DNA of 64,000 nt from Metellina segmentata (taxonomy: Eukaryota > Arthropoda > Arachnida > Araneae > Tetragnathidae), in NCBI GenBank assembly GCA_947359465.1, contig OX375877.1, positions 58,067,359 through 58,131,358 of the forward strand. Reading direction: 5' to 3'. This document shows positions 34,147 through 44,716 of this stretch, piece after piece (position 1 is the stretch's first letter; each line of letters starts with the position of its first letter). Under the pieces are notes generated by a model that had not been told where the DNA came from, did not search any database, and saw only the letters and a list, made by a program, of their open reading frames with translations. The translations under genes were made by a program, and so were the position numbers.

Positions 34147-37056
34147 TTATGAATTCCCCAATTCCCACTGACTTTCCAATTGTATCTTAAATTCGTACAC
34201 TCCCTTTGAATTAACTATATTTTCTGGCAACTCGTTCCAACTGTCTATTACCCTATTAAAATAGTAGTTTTTCCTTAAATCCCGATTAAAATGTGTCTTA
34301 TTCAATTTATACCCATGACCCCTTGTTCTGTTATCCCTATTAAAATTTAAGCCCTCTGTGTCCCCTTGTTTTACAAACTTGAAAAGCTGAATCAAATCCC
34401 CCCTCCTCCTTCTTTTTTCCAGTGTATACATGTTTAGCTTACTTAAACGTTCATTATAGTCGAAATTTGCTAGACCCTTTATTATTTTTGTAGCTTTGTG
34501 CTGAAACCTTTCAATTGATTCTATGTCCTTTCTCATATATGGAGCTCAGAATTGTACAGCATATTCTAGATGTGGTCTTACTAAACCCTTATATAACGGC
34601 AAGATTATATTCTTATCCCTTGAAGTTACAGTCTTTTTAATATACCCCAATAACCTATTAGCCTTTTTACCCGCAGCTGAACATTGGTGACCCATTTTAA
34701 AATCCCTGTGAATTATCACCCCAAGATCCTTGACTGTTTCTCCCTCCTTTACCTTTACTCCCTGCAGACAGTACTCGGCTCCACTGTTCCTGTAACCCAT
34801 ATGCAGAACTTGACATTTCCCTACATTAAATGACATACCCCATTTTACAGCCCATTCGGATATCTTATCAAAATCCCCTTGTAAATTTTCTAACTGTAAC
34901 TTGGTATCCACTGTCCCCCATATTTTTAAGTCATCTGCAAATATACTAATTCTATTCTTGATCCCCTGACCTATATCATCTATAAAAATTATAAATAAAA
35001 TTGTTCCCAAAACTGATCCCTGAGGCACCCCACTTATAACTTCTGTCCACTGTGAATAATTTCCTTTTACCTGTACTCTCTGCTTTCTATCCAATAACCA
35101 ATTCTTTATCCATATTAATGTTTTTCCCTGAATCCCCAGCCTTTCCAATTTAAACAGTAATGCCTCATGAGGTACTTTATCAAAAGCCTTTTGAAAATCT
35201 ATGTACATGATATCCACACTGCTCTTATTATCCAGCTCCTCAGAAATTTTTTCGTAGAACTTCAAAAGGTTTGTAGAGCAGGATCTGCCCTTCCTAAACC
35301 CATACTGATTCTCTGATAACAGTCCCCCTTCCTCCAAGTATAACATTATATGCTTTTTTTAACAGAGATTCAAATATTTTGCAAATTACTGATGTTAGAC
35401 TTACTGGTCTATAGTTGCCCGGATCACTTTGTATTCCCTTTTTGAAAATTGGAGTTATGTTGGCCAACTTCCAATCCATTGGTACCCAACCCGTGCTATA
35501 TGTTGAATTAAATATCGTGTGAATTACTTCCCCCAATTCTTAGGCGCATTCCACTAGTACTCTCGGATAAATATCGTCTGGCCCTGGTGCTTTAGATGGC
35601 TTAATTCTTTTCAACTGATGTACTATTTCTTCCCTGTTAAATTTGCATTCTTTAATTATACCCCCTGCAAAGGCTCCATCCTTGGGATCCTTTTTTAAAT
35701 TATAGTTACCATTGAAAACCCCCAGAAAAAAGTCATTTAACACGTTTGCCATTCCTACCTCGTCTTGAATGAACTCACCTCCCTTCCCCTCCAACGGGCC
35801 CAGTGTAGTACTAAATTTATTTTTACCACTTGCATATGCAAAAAATTTTTTTGGGTTTATATTTATTTCCCTTGCTAGTTTTTCCTCCAAGGGCACCTTT
35901 TGCTTCCGACTAATAGTTTTAAACTCCTTTCTGGCTTTCTGATATGCCTCCTTGTCCCTGTCGATACCAGTGCTTTTATATACCCTGTATGTTCTTTGTT
36001 TTAATTTTAAAGCTTTGTGTGTTTCCCCTGAAAACCACATAGGGAGCAATTTTCTAGATTTTCCTTTTTTCCTGAACGTTACATGTGTTTTTTTAACACC
36101 CTGTCTAACTTATTCTTGAATTCCTCCCATTGTTCAGAATGATGCGGCGCTAATAATCCCCCTTTGAATGTTTCCTTTAACTCTTCCCTTATCCTATGAA
36201 AATTTACCTTTCTGAAATTTGGAATTATCCTACTATTGATTGTGTATGCTGACTGAAAATTTATACTTAATCTGATACTTCTATGATCACTTTCTCCCAG
36301 TGGCTCACCTATAACCAAATCCTGCACCCTATCCTCATCATTGCTGAAAATCAAATCCAATATTGCATTGTCCCAAGTATCTTCATACACCATCTGGTAC
36401 AAAAAACAATCCTGTATCACTTCCAAAAATTCTGCCCCTTTCCCATTTGTAGCTAGATTGTTTGTCCAGTCAATATTTGGATAGTTATAGTCCCCCATTA
36501 AAATTAATTCTCCTTTTTGACATGCTTCGTTTATCAGATTGCACACGCCCTTTTCCTGCTCTTCACTACAAGCAGGAGGTCTATATATATTACCCATAAT
36601 TAGTCCTTTGCCTTTGTCTGTATTCAGTTTCACCCAGACTGATTCTATACCCTCAGTTTTACTATTTAACTTTATTTCCGTACAGTTTAAAAATTCTCTC
36701 ACATAAATCAAAACCCCACCCCCTTTCCTATTCACTCTGTCCTCCCTAAACATTGTGAATCCACTTAATTCTAAAATTTGTGCATCTTCACTGCTTGCCC
36801 AACTTTCAGTAATCCCAATGATATCTATATCCTCTGCTTGTGCAATTGCCTTGAGCTCATCCATTTTATTTCTCACACTGCGAGCATTACAATAAAATAC
36901 TTTTAGCTTATTTTTCACCCTTATATTGCACTTTCCCCTTGTATTATTTGTCTTGATATTGTTTTTCTCCCTTACATTGCACTTCCCCTTTGTATTGTTT
37001 GTCTCCTGCAATTTAGACCCTGTTAGTTTTCCTAAGCAATTACTGTGTACTGTCAA
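34147..37056 (-). pseudogene. CR1 ORF2: AP endonuclease and reverse transcriptase
   Basis: Conceptual length is about 970 residues. The endonuclease is intact in the first frame (36079-37056): FYCNARSVRNKMDEL, IIGITESWAS (Glu), LILMGDYNYPNIDW (Asp/Asn) and LGESDHRSI (Asp-His). Reverse transcriptase motifs follow: PGPDDIYPRVL, GNYRPVSLTSV, YGFRKGRSCS, MYIDFQKAFDKVPH, SGVPQGSVLG, FADDLKIWG and GKCQVLHMG. The C-terminal region includes HKATKIIKGL and YFNRVIDSWNELP. Lesions: a frameshift at an A7 run near 36085, an in-frame stop at 35540-35542, a frameshift around 35320-35346, and a TGA replacing Trp at about 34543. The protein would nick target DNA and copy the element RNA in place. Confidence 0.93.
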
Positions 37057-37088
37057 CCCTCTATGTCCTTCCCATCCCTGCTTGTATT

Positions 37089-37888
37089 CTAGTTTTTTGA
37101 CTCCAGAATGTTCAAAACCCGCTTGCCAACCTCCCTATTACCTATCAGGCTTAAATGCAAATTGTCCCTGCTTATCCAATCCATCCTACACTCCTTCCAA
37201 ACATCTAAAAATCTAACCTCCTCCCTCTCACACAAATCCCTTAACAACTCGTTCATCTTATTGGCCCTTTGATTTAACCACCCATTACCTAACCCATACC
37301 TAGGTAGTAATCCTAATACTGTTACCTCTACCCCATGAGACTTAATGTCTCTTAAAAGTGTTTCCGCTTCCCTCTTAAACTCAACATTAGTAGTCCTCTC
37401 TACGTCATTTGTTCCCACCCACACTACTGCCTTTTCCTCACCTTTAATTACACCTGCCTTAACTGCCTCAACTACATGTTTTACCCTGGCGCCTGGCAAG
37501 CAACACCTTGCAAAATTGCGCTTTTTACTCCCTACCATTTCTCCCAAAACCCTAACCATTGAATCACCAACCACAACCCCTCTAGTTACCTTATCAACCT
37601 CATCCCCTGATCTACGTGTCCCAAGTCTTCACATTGAACACCCTTTTCCATTCCCTCTGCAGACCTCACCTTCAAAGCCTCCAGCTCCTTCCTCACATCA
37701 CCCACCTCTAAGCAACTCTTGCATGTAAATACAACCTTCTCTGACATTTTAACCCCACTCACACCACCCTTTCCTGCCTCAACCATATTCCCACACAAGT
37801 CACATTCCACACAGAACTCCCCACTGGCTCCCTCTGTCCTCATCTCCTTGAACATTCTAACTAAACCCATTCTAATCCAAAGTAACAA
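37089..37888 (-). pseudogene. CR1 ORF1: Cys-rich finger plus SGNH esterase domain
   Basis: The first part (37888 to about 37590) has a Cys cluster, FCVECDLCG then FTCKSCLEV about 25 residues later, followed by a charged helix. A one-base frameshift near 37610 separates it from the second part; the second frame reads back through GDEVDKVTRGVVVGDS without a stop, so the two were one protein. The second part is an SGNH hydrolase: VVGDSMVRVLG carries the nucleophile Ser, AVVWVGTNDV the Asn block and DNLHLSLIG the Asp-His pair. Esterase-bearing ORF1 proteins are known from CR1 elements; the role in retrotransposition is unsettled. The likely start is the Met at about 37870. Confidence 0.88.
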
Positions 37889-37894
37889 TCAATG

Positions 37895-38118
37895 CACAGA
37901 AAAAGCACTAAACAAAATCAAAGATACAGAAAAAGCACTAAGTCAGATGCCCAGAAAAAGCACTGCACTGAAACAAATATACAGAAAAAGCTGGAATTAA
38001 ATATCCTATAACCTTATATTAGTCAACTATAAACAAACAAGACACAAAATATTTAGGCCCAACGAGACATACGTGAATTAGGCCTAACGAGACATACGTG
38101 AATTAGGCCTAACGAGAC
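37895..38118 (-). repeat. Tandem repeats in the CR1 5' UTR
   Basis: Two arrays: CAGAAAAAGCACT recurs four times at 26-36 bp spacing (37896-37990), and AGGCCTAACGAGACATACGT (with one AGGCCCAACG variant) recurs three times at 25-bp spacing (38056-38115). Such arrays upstream of ORF1 often carry the internal promoter of LINEs; that role is inferred here. Confidence 0.8.
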
Positions 38119-38335
38119 TTGACTTAGGACTACTTGACAAATCAAAAACTAAGTACAAGGACTATAAAAACACTTTAAAAACAATTAGAAATGTTTGAAC
38201 TAATAGAAATAGAAGTAATACACTGCTTAGTACTAAATAAATGAAGAATAACGCACAAATAACTTGAATTTCGCGGGAGCTCCGAAAACGCGACGCACAC
38301 TGCTCGACACCTAGCGGCGGGATGACAACATCCGT

Positions 38336-39165
38336 CATAAAATTACCCCGCTACTTCTATGGAGCAGTCATGTGTACTTTAAACACTCAAAATGTAGTTA
38401 GAAGTATAAAATCGTAAATATTTTCATCTCAGCAGAAATAAAATTTTTGAGAACTGTGGAAGTTTCGGGATGCAATATACAATGTGAAAAATATCGAACA
38501 GAAATTATTGTTACTTACTTTTACGAACTTTTAAAACAAAGTTTCAATTCTTTCAAATTTCGAAAGTATCCTTATCACTTTGGTTTTATTACGCTATTTT
38601 AAAGAATCAGCAATGTTGTTACTTATGTATACATGATTTATAATAACACCTGTGCCTAAAAATTACAGAGTAATTACTAATTTTTTTACATTCGAAAGCA
38701 GCGATCTAACAAAAAAGATGATTTTGTTGGATTTACAAAAATATTAGTAATTACATATCCTTTCTGAACCGAGGTGGTTTTTAAAAGATCTTGAAACATT
38801 TTATTTCTTTGTAATAAAAAACAATTCTCAAACTTTTATATAAGGGTATTATATTAGAAATTATTTGTGAACATAGATGCTAGTAAAAGAATTTTAAAAC
38901 AACCGTCGAAATTTTAATAAATCTTACACAATTTACGCTATTTCACCATTCGTAATACTCTTTATGATTACGCCATAATTCATTATTAAATACTTATGTT
39001 ATTCAGTTTAATGTGTTAAATTAAAAAACAACTTGAAAGGTTATTTAAGAATACATTTAAAGCATAAATAGATGGCAGATTCAAAATTTATTTTTTCAGA
39101 TTCCATTTTTATTTTGCGGAGGAACGATTTATCAGTGGACAAAAAAAAATAAAGTTTCAACTTTT
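38336..39165. other. AT-rich DNA between the LINE and the LTR element
   Basis: No gene or repeat recognised. Confidence 0.5.
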
Positions 39166-39292
39166 TGTTGTGTAACTGTATCTATAACTGTGGTTGCATT
39201 ACGTAATATCCATGTGGCGCGCTGTATATATATCTTGTTCCTGTTGCTCTGCCTGTTGTGTGTGCTTCTCGTCTTAATAAAGATCTTAAACA
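39166..39292 (+). repeat. 5' LTR, 127 bp
   Basis: TGTTGTGTAACTG...TTAAACA. Contains GTTGCATTACGTAAT and AATAAAG near the end. It differs from the 3' LTR by a TATATATA/TACATA change and by lacking a GTTC and a TT in short direct repeats; otherwise they match. Confidence 0.93.
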
Positions 39293-39342
39293 TGGCGCAG
39301 CCTTTGAAGAACCTTGCTCGCTGCTGAAGTAGCTGAAAGAAT

Positions 39343-40145
39343 ATGAAGGGTTTGAACCCTCCGAGAAACCTCAATCTAAGCTGCAACATTGCCGAAGAGT
39401 GGAGGCGATTTTACCAGAACTTTGAAATCTTTCTGAGGGCCGCTGGTCACGATGAAAAGCCCGATGAGGTTAAGATAGCAATACTACTAAATTGTATTGG
39501 CGAAGATAGCGTGGAACTTTTCAATACGTTCTCCCTAACGGATGAATACCGAAAAAGTTATAAAGCAGTAGTAGTCGAGTTTGAAAATCACGCGAATCCT
39601 CTGAAGAACGTCGTGGTCGAGCGTTTTTTGTTTAACCGACGGAAGCACCTCCAAGGAGAATCTTTTAATGATTTTTTAACGGATTTAAAAAAATTAGTAA
39701 AAAACTGTGAATACGGAGAACTGACAGATAGTGTCGTCCGCCATAGAATAGTCGTTGAATTAACTGAACAGTCCCTTACGGAAGGGTTGCTAAGAGAAAA
39801 TAATTTAACGTTGGGAAAAACGGTTGAGATTTGCAGATTGGCGGAAATCAGCAGACAACAGTTGGCGATTCTTCATCCCTCGGCGACCTCAACAGAAATG
39901 GATATAATCAAAAGAAGAACAGGACAGGTGAAACCGTTTCGTTTTCGTGAAACGCCTTCATAAGTATACCTTTGTAAGAAGTGCAATACCAAACACAGGA
40001 AAAGAAACTGTCCAGCATTCGGAAAAAAGTGCAGTAACTGCCATAAACTGGGACATTTTGCAGTCGGGTGTAAAACATCAACTGCAAAGCCAAGAAAAGT
40101 GACTGAGATTACCGAAAATTTCGAGATCTATAGTGTCTCTCTCTG
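39343..40145 (+). pseudogene. gag: Gag-like protein with two zinc knuckles
   Basis: The start at 39343 lies 50 bp after the primer-binding site. The first 200 residues form a retrotransposon capsid-like region (AEEWRRFYQNFEIFLRA, ILLNCIGEDSVELFNTFS, RFLFNRRKHLQGESFNDFL, LTDSVVRHRIVVEL). One premature stop (39961-39963) interrupts it. The frame then continues into [13 protein letters not shown] and [14 protein letters not shown], the second a standard CX2CX4HX4C knuckle. The frame closes at 40145 in a CTCTCTCT run, where a slip joins it to the protease frame. Role: packages element RNA. Confidence 0.85.
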
Positions 40146-40723
40146 ATGATGACAACAGAGTGCCATGTCGGGTTCAAAAAATAAAGGTATGTGGTACTGA
40201 ATTGTCTTTCAAGCTGGATACAGGTGCAGCTGTAAATATTTTACCTCATAATGTGTATAATACCCTTAGGTCTACAACAAAACTGAACTGTACTGATATT
40301 ATATTAGAAGCTTTTGGTGGTGCTAAAATTAAACTACTTGGTAAAGTTAGTTTAACATGCAGTGTTAATGATGTACGTAGAAAATTAGAGTTTGTTATTG
40401 TTGATTGTAAGGTGTATTCTAAACCATTACTTGGATTAACTAGTTGTGTAGAACTTGATCTTATTAAAAAACAAGAAGTAAATATTGCTGAAACTTTAAG
40501 TAAAGATCAGTTTGTGAGTAAGAATAGTGATTTGTTTGAAGGTACAGGTACTTTTGATTCTACATTATCTATTAAAATAGATGAAAGTATTGAACCTATT
40601 GTTAAGCCCCCTAGAAGAATTCCAGAGACTGTTAAAATAAAATTAAAGGATAAATTAAAAGTTCTAAAAAAGATGGAAAACCTAGAAATTATTGGGTTAA
40701 GTGTCAAAACAATAGAATACTAA
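40133..40723 (+). pseudogene. pol: Retrotransposon protease and reverse transcriptase N-terminus, truncated
   Basis: The aspartic protease active site is FKLDTGAAVNILP, followed by the usual LEAFGGAKIKLLGKV and PLLGLTSCVELDLI (flap and Leu-Gly-Leu region). The sequence then enters the start of reverse transcriptase (VKPPRRIPETVKIKLKDKL, MENLEIIG) and is cut off at about 40697, before any catalytic motif. Ser-Leu-Ser at its start overlaps the end of gag in the CTCTCTCT run, so gag and protease were probably one open frame before a slip. Confidence 0.85.
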
Positions 40724-40920
40724 GAATGAATAGGGTTCATCTAAAACCATCAAACAATAAACCGTCTTTTGATTTTAATTTTGATGTTGATAATAGTGTA
40801 AATGAAAAATCAAATGTAAAAAGTAATGTAAGTACAAAATCTGTGTCTGATAAAACTAATAACCTGTATGTAACAAGATCTGGAAGAACTGTGAAACCAC
40901 CTCAAAGATATGGATATTAG
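40698..40920 (+). pseudogene. pol: Integrase C-terminal tail of the deleted polyprotein
   Basis: NNRILRMNRVHLKPSNNKP fits the end of Gypsy integrases (RxxRRNRxHL). It is followed by an Asn/Ser/Lys-rich linker and YVTRSGRTVKPPQRYGY with a stop at 40918-40920, the normal polyprotein end of this group. It is out of frame with the protease part, so the deletion junction also shifted the frame. Confidence 0.8.
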
Positions 40921-41007
40921 ATAAAGTTTAAAATATTAATATTGTTTAGTTTGATTTGTTTATGTTTAAGTAAGATCCCTTGTGATAAACATTCTTAAGA
41001 AGAGAGG

Positions 41008-41140
41008 TGTTGTGTAACTGTATCTATAACTGTGGTTGCATTACGTAATATCCATGTGGCGCGCTGTACATATCTTGTTCGTTCCTGTTGCTCTGCCTGT
41101 TTGTTGTGTGTGCTTCTCGTCTTAATAAAGATCTTAAACA
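41008..41140 (+). repeat. 3' LTR, 133 bp
   Basis: Starts TGTTGTGTAACTG right after the polypurine tract and ends TTAAACA. It contains the same GTTGCATTACGTAAT and AATAAAG words as the 5' LTR. Confidence 0.93.
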
Positions 41141-41164
41141 GTTATGTTCTTCTTTTTTCTATCT

Positions 41165-41235
41165 CCTGGATCGTTAAAGATAGAGTAAAAATTTCACATT
41201 AGATCGATACCTAAAATATGATTTTCTTTAAATAA
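41165..41235 (+). repeat. Single arm of the foldback-element family
   Basis: GATCGTTAAAGATAGAGTAA, ATTTCA, AGATCGATACC and GATTTTCTTTAAATAAATAA match the left inner arm at 28060-28150. It lacks the inverted partner. Confidence 0.7.
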
Positions 41236-41529
41236 ATAATTTTAAATTGAAACTTTTATATTTTTTCCAATACGAACAGCCACGGCGAAGAATTTATTAC
41301 AGATTTTATTTCCTGCGCTCAAACTATTCCACAGCGAATGAAAGCAAAAAAATAAAAAACAATTTGAGTGGCATTGTTTAGTTCTTTTTTGTTAAAGACA
41401 GATTGATTTTGAAAAAGATAGATTGCGTGTGATGAAAAGGAATTACAATTTATTAAAAATCAAACATTTAATAAATTTATAATAGAAAACAGAGAAATAA
41501 AACTAAAGTAAAGTTGGCGTGAAAAAAAT

Positions 41530-42060
41530 GTTCTAATGGATAATAATTCTCGATTTTTTTTGTCGTGATCTCGCATAGTAGCAACAACTTTCAACTAACA
41601 ATTGGACAAAATTTAGAAGTACGATTTTAATTCCGAGCGAAAACAGCAAAAAATATCACTGTTCGTGGACATCGATCACGAGTTCGTGTTTCGATATGAT
41701 TTATCAAATAAAGAAAATTATATTAGAATATGAAGGACCAATTGTTTTGTGTTTCATGAACAAACACACACACAAAGCAGACAAAAAACGCGAAGCCAGA
41801 CAGACATACGAAAGCAACTAAGTTCAGTCCCGAAATGAATATAAGTATTCAGAGTGTAAAATTTCATGAAAATACAACCAGGCGTTTGGACGAGCACACG
41901 TACAGACACACAGATAAACGAACATAGACTCCAAACACGTAAAACACAGATTTTTAGACCATTAGATGGCACCCAAAGGAATAAAAAACTTGAAATGGGT
42001 CGAAAGTATTCAATGTTCAAAAATAAACTCTCGGTTCTTATTTATATTGATAAATGGATT
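41530..42060 (-). repeat. Interspersed repeat family B, copy 1
   Basis: Collinear with 55570-56330 in the same orientation: GTGATCTCGC, CAACTTTCAACTAA (ACTTACAACTAA), then a GACAGAC-rich part, TTTCATGAAAATA, and GAAAATATTCAATGT or GAAAGTATTCAATGT. The right part also matches 21045-21245 inverted. The class is unknown. Plus-strand open frames within it (41866-42078 and others) are incidental. Confidence 0.7.
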
Positions 42061-42275
42061 CTCTCTAAAAATATATAACATCAACGTTACCTTCAAGATA
42101 TGAGCAATGAAGAAAATTTAGCTCAGATCCTATTCATCGGTTCTACTTGTTAATTAACAAACAAAAACAAGTTTCTGTTTTGAAGAATTATAATGTATAT
42201 CGAGCATTTAATTAGCCGAAATTTTTGAAAATCAGTGAACACTTTTAGGTGTGCTCTTAAAACCCTTCTCTGGAA

Positions 42276-44109
42276 TAGGGATGCGACATTGATGTCGATG
42301 TTTTCAAAACATCGATGTTTTATAAAAACATCGATGTATTGGATCCGATGTTTTTTTAACATCAATGTTTATACTTGTCGATGTTTTTACGTTGTCGATG
42401 CTTTATATTTAAATGAAAAAAGAGCCATAAAAAAAATTAAAAACATAAGCAAGTAGCATAATTTTTATAATCAGTAAATTGAACATACCAAAGACCAAGA
42501 AGAAAGTTTTGACCAAAGTGGCCAAGGGTGAAGGTTCTGAAAAGGACGAGGATAAAAGGAGACTATAGGGATGCGACATCGATGTCGATGTTTTATTTTA
42601 AAAACATCGATTTATTGGAGCCGATGTTTGATTAACATCTATGTTTTAACATGATGTTTTTACGCTGTCAATGTTTTATTTTTGAACCAGTACCAAGCCA
42701 GTTTTAAAAAATGGAGGGGAAAAAAATTTAAATACATCGATGGTTTTGGGGCGATGTATTTTAACATCGATGTTTAAATATTGAACATCGATGTTTTGTT
42801 GACGAATTCGCATTAGGGATGCGACATCGATCTCGATGTTTTTTAAAAAACATCGATGTATTGGAGTCGATGTTTTAGTAACATCGATGTTTATACTTGT
42901 CGATGTTTTTACGTTGTCGATGCTTTATATTTAAATGAAAAAAGAGCCATAAAAATTAAAAACATAAGCAAGTAGCATAATTTTTATAATCAGTAAATTG
43001 AACATACCAAAGACCAAGAAGAAAGTTTTGACCAAAGTGGCCAAGGGTGAAGGTTCTGAAAAGGACGAGGATAAAAGGAGACTATAGGGATGCGACATCG
43101 ATGTCGATGTTTTATTTAAAAAACATCGATTTATTAGAGCCGATGTTTGATTAACATCTATGTTTTAACATTGTCGATGTTTTTACGCTGTCAATGTTTT
43201 ATTTTTGAACCAGTACCAAGCCAGTTTTAAAAAATGGAGGGGAAAAAAATTTAAATACATCGATGGTTTTGGGGCGATGTATTTTAACATCGATGTTTAA
43301 ATATTGAACATCGATGTTTTGTTGACGAATTCGCATTAGGGATGCGACATCGATCTCGATGTTTTTTAAAAAACATCGATGTATTGGAGTCGATGTTTTA
43401 GTAACATCGATGTTTATACTTGTCGATGTTTTTAAGTTGTCGATGGTTTATTTTTAAATGAAAAAAGTACCGTTATAAAATTTTTAAAAATAACCAAGTA
43501 GCATAATTTTCATAATCAGCAAACTGAACATACTTTTACACCAAAGTGGCCATGGGTGCAGGGTCTGAAAAGTAGGGATGCGACATCGATGTCGATGTTT
43601 TTAAAACATTGATGTATTAGAATCGACGTCGCACCTTCAGTTTCTAAACCAATTTTAAGAAATGGGGAAAAAAAGTTTAAATACACTGAATTTTAAAAAC
43701 CTCGATGGTTTTGGGGCGATACATTATCAACATCGATATTATTTGCTTTGAACGTCGATGTTTCAAAACATCGATGCCTTGCTCTCGATGTTACATCACT
43801 AGGTGCTAAACCAGTTTTAAGAAATGGGCAAAAAAGTTTATATACACTGAAATTTAAAAACATCGATAGTTTAGGGGCAATGCATTATCAACATCGATGT
43901 TTTAATATTGGACATCAAAGTTTCAAAACATCGATGTTCTGCTGTCGATGTAACATCACTAGTTGCTAAACCAATTTTAAGAAATGGGGGTCAAATTTTA
44001 AATACACTGAATTTTAAAAAACTGAGATGTTTTTGGGGCGATGTATTATCAACATCGATATTTTAATTTTGAACGTTCGATGTTTGAAAACATCGATGTC
44101 GCATCCCTA
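42276..44109. mobile_element. hAT-like MITE expanded into a higher-order palindromic array
   Basis: Outer ends are TAGGGATGCGACATTGATGT and ACATCGATGTCGCATCCCTA, flanked by identical CTCTGGAA octamers (42268-42275 and 44110-44117). Inside, the terminal word AGGGATGCGACATCGAT recurs at about 42568, 42814, 43085, 43338 and 43575, dividing the element into alternating units A-B-A-B-A-C. The A-B pair repeats with a period of 519 bp (ACTATAGGG at 42562 and 43081). Each unit is full of ACATCGATGT palindromes. No coding sequence. Family member 47190-47800 shows the simple form. Confidence 0.9.
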
Positions 44110-44716
44110 CTCTGGAAACGCCGTATAAAACGTGTGTATAGTACACTATTCCCCCACTTTGAACAAGAAACGAGCTGTGCGACAGCCGTTAAGTTCGCAA
44201 ACTGATCTTCGTTTTGCGACACTTTTTTTTTTACTAAACCGATGGGAGGCAGAACTAGTATTTACCCTTGACCTGAATTTTGCAGCGGCGCATGCGTCCA
44301 AGTAGCAACGAGGAATAATGTTAGGCGAGGATAAAGGGAATTGTTAAGTTTTGCGTCTCCGTTTCAGACGCTTTTTTCAAAGAAAGCAAACCCCGTTAAT
44401 GGTCTCATTGTTCTTTAGATCCTTTTAATGAGTTCACGAACCAGCATTCAGGTGGTATCAGACGCGGATTCTGAAAACATTTTTGGAAGGGGTCGTATCG
44501 ACTCTTCCGGAATTCTATTCCAGTCGAAAGGCTACAAAATAAACATTGTGTTCGATTTGTTTTACGAAACTTTTGATTTATGCTGATTGGATTATCATCA
44601 GAGTATTTTTTATCCTTTTTTTTATTTCAAAATATTGTTTTGGTGGATTCGTGCTTTTTTATTCGGGTACTTAACAGTGTTGCCAGACAGAGCGCAATTG
44701 CACCGGGTGACGAAAT
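44110..44716. other. Unassigned, with one GCGCATGCG word
   Basis: A somewhat GC-richer stretch (44260-44380) contains GGCGCATGCGTCC, similar to an NRF1 site. I see no exon. It may be unique host DNA. Confidence 0.35.

Larger units (their letters stand above)
34078..38335 (-). mobile_element. CR1-type non-LTR retrotransposon, nearly full length
   Basis: Read on the minus strand the element has a 5' UTR with short tandem repeats (about 38335-37889), ORF1 (37888-37089), ORF2 (37056-34147), a short 3' UTR with a hairpin, and a 3' end made of TTTGTATTTGTATTGTATTG-like repeats. That order and the non-poly(A) repeat tail fit the CR1 clade. Only four or five lesions are visible across about 3.7 kb of coding sequence, so it is much younger than other relics here. 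The 5' border is approximate, chosen where GC-rich sequence (GACACCTAGCGGCGGGATGA on plus) gives way to AT-rich DNA. Confidence 0.9.
39166..41140 (+). mobile_element. Internally deleted Gypsy-type LTR retrotransposon
   Basis: Two matching LTRs (39166-39292 and 41008-41140) bound a 1.7-kb interior with gag, protease, the first residues of reverse transcriptase, and the integrase tail. A primer-binding-site candidate TGGCGCAGCC begins at 39293, just after the 5' LTR. A polypurine tract AAGAAGAGAGG (40997-41007) precedes the 3' LTR. Reverse transcriptase, RNase H and the integrase core are gone, with the junction near 40697. The flanking bases (CTTTT and GTTAT) are not an exact target duplication. 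It could have moved only with help from a complete relative. Confidence 0.92.

Noticed and set aside
36926..37728. Plus-strand frames rich in Pro, Ser and Thr
   Set aside because: They are antisense shadows of the CR1 ORF1 and ORF2 coding sequence.
41754..42020. Minus-strand frame of 88 codons with Cys-Val repeats at its end
   Set aside because: The Cys-Val part is a translated (TG)n-like run, and the frame lies in interspersed repeat family B.
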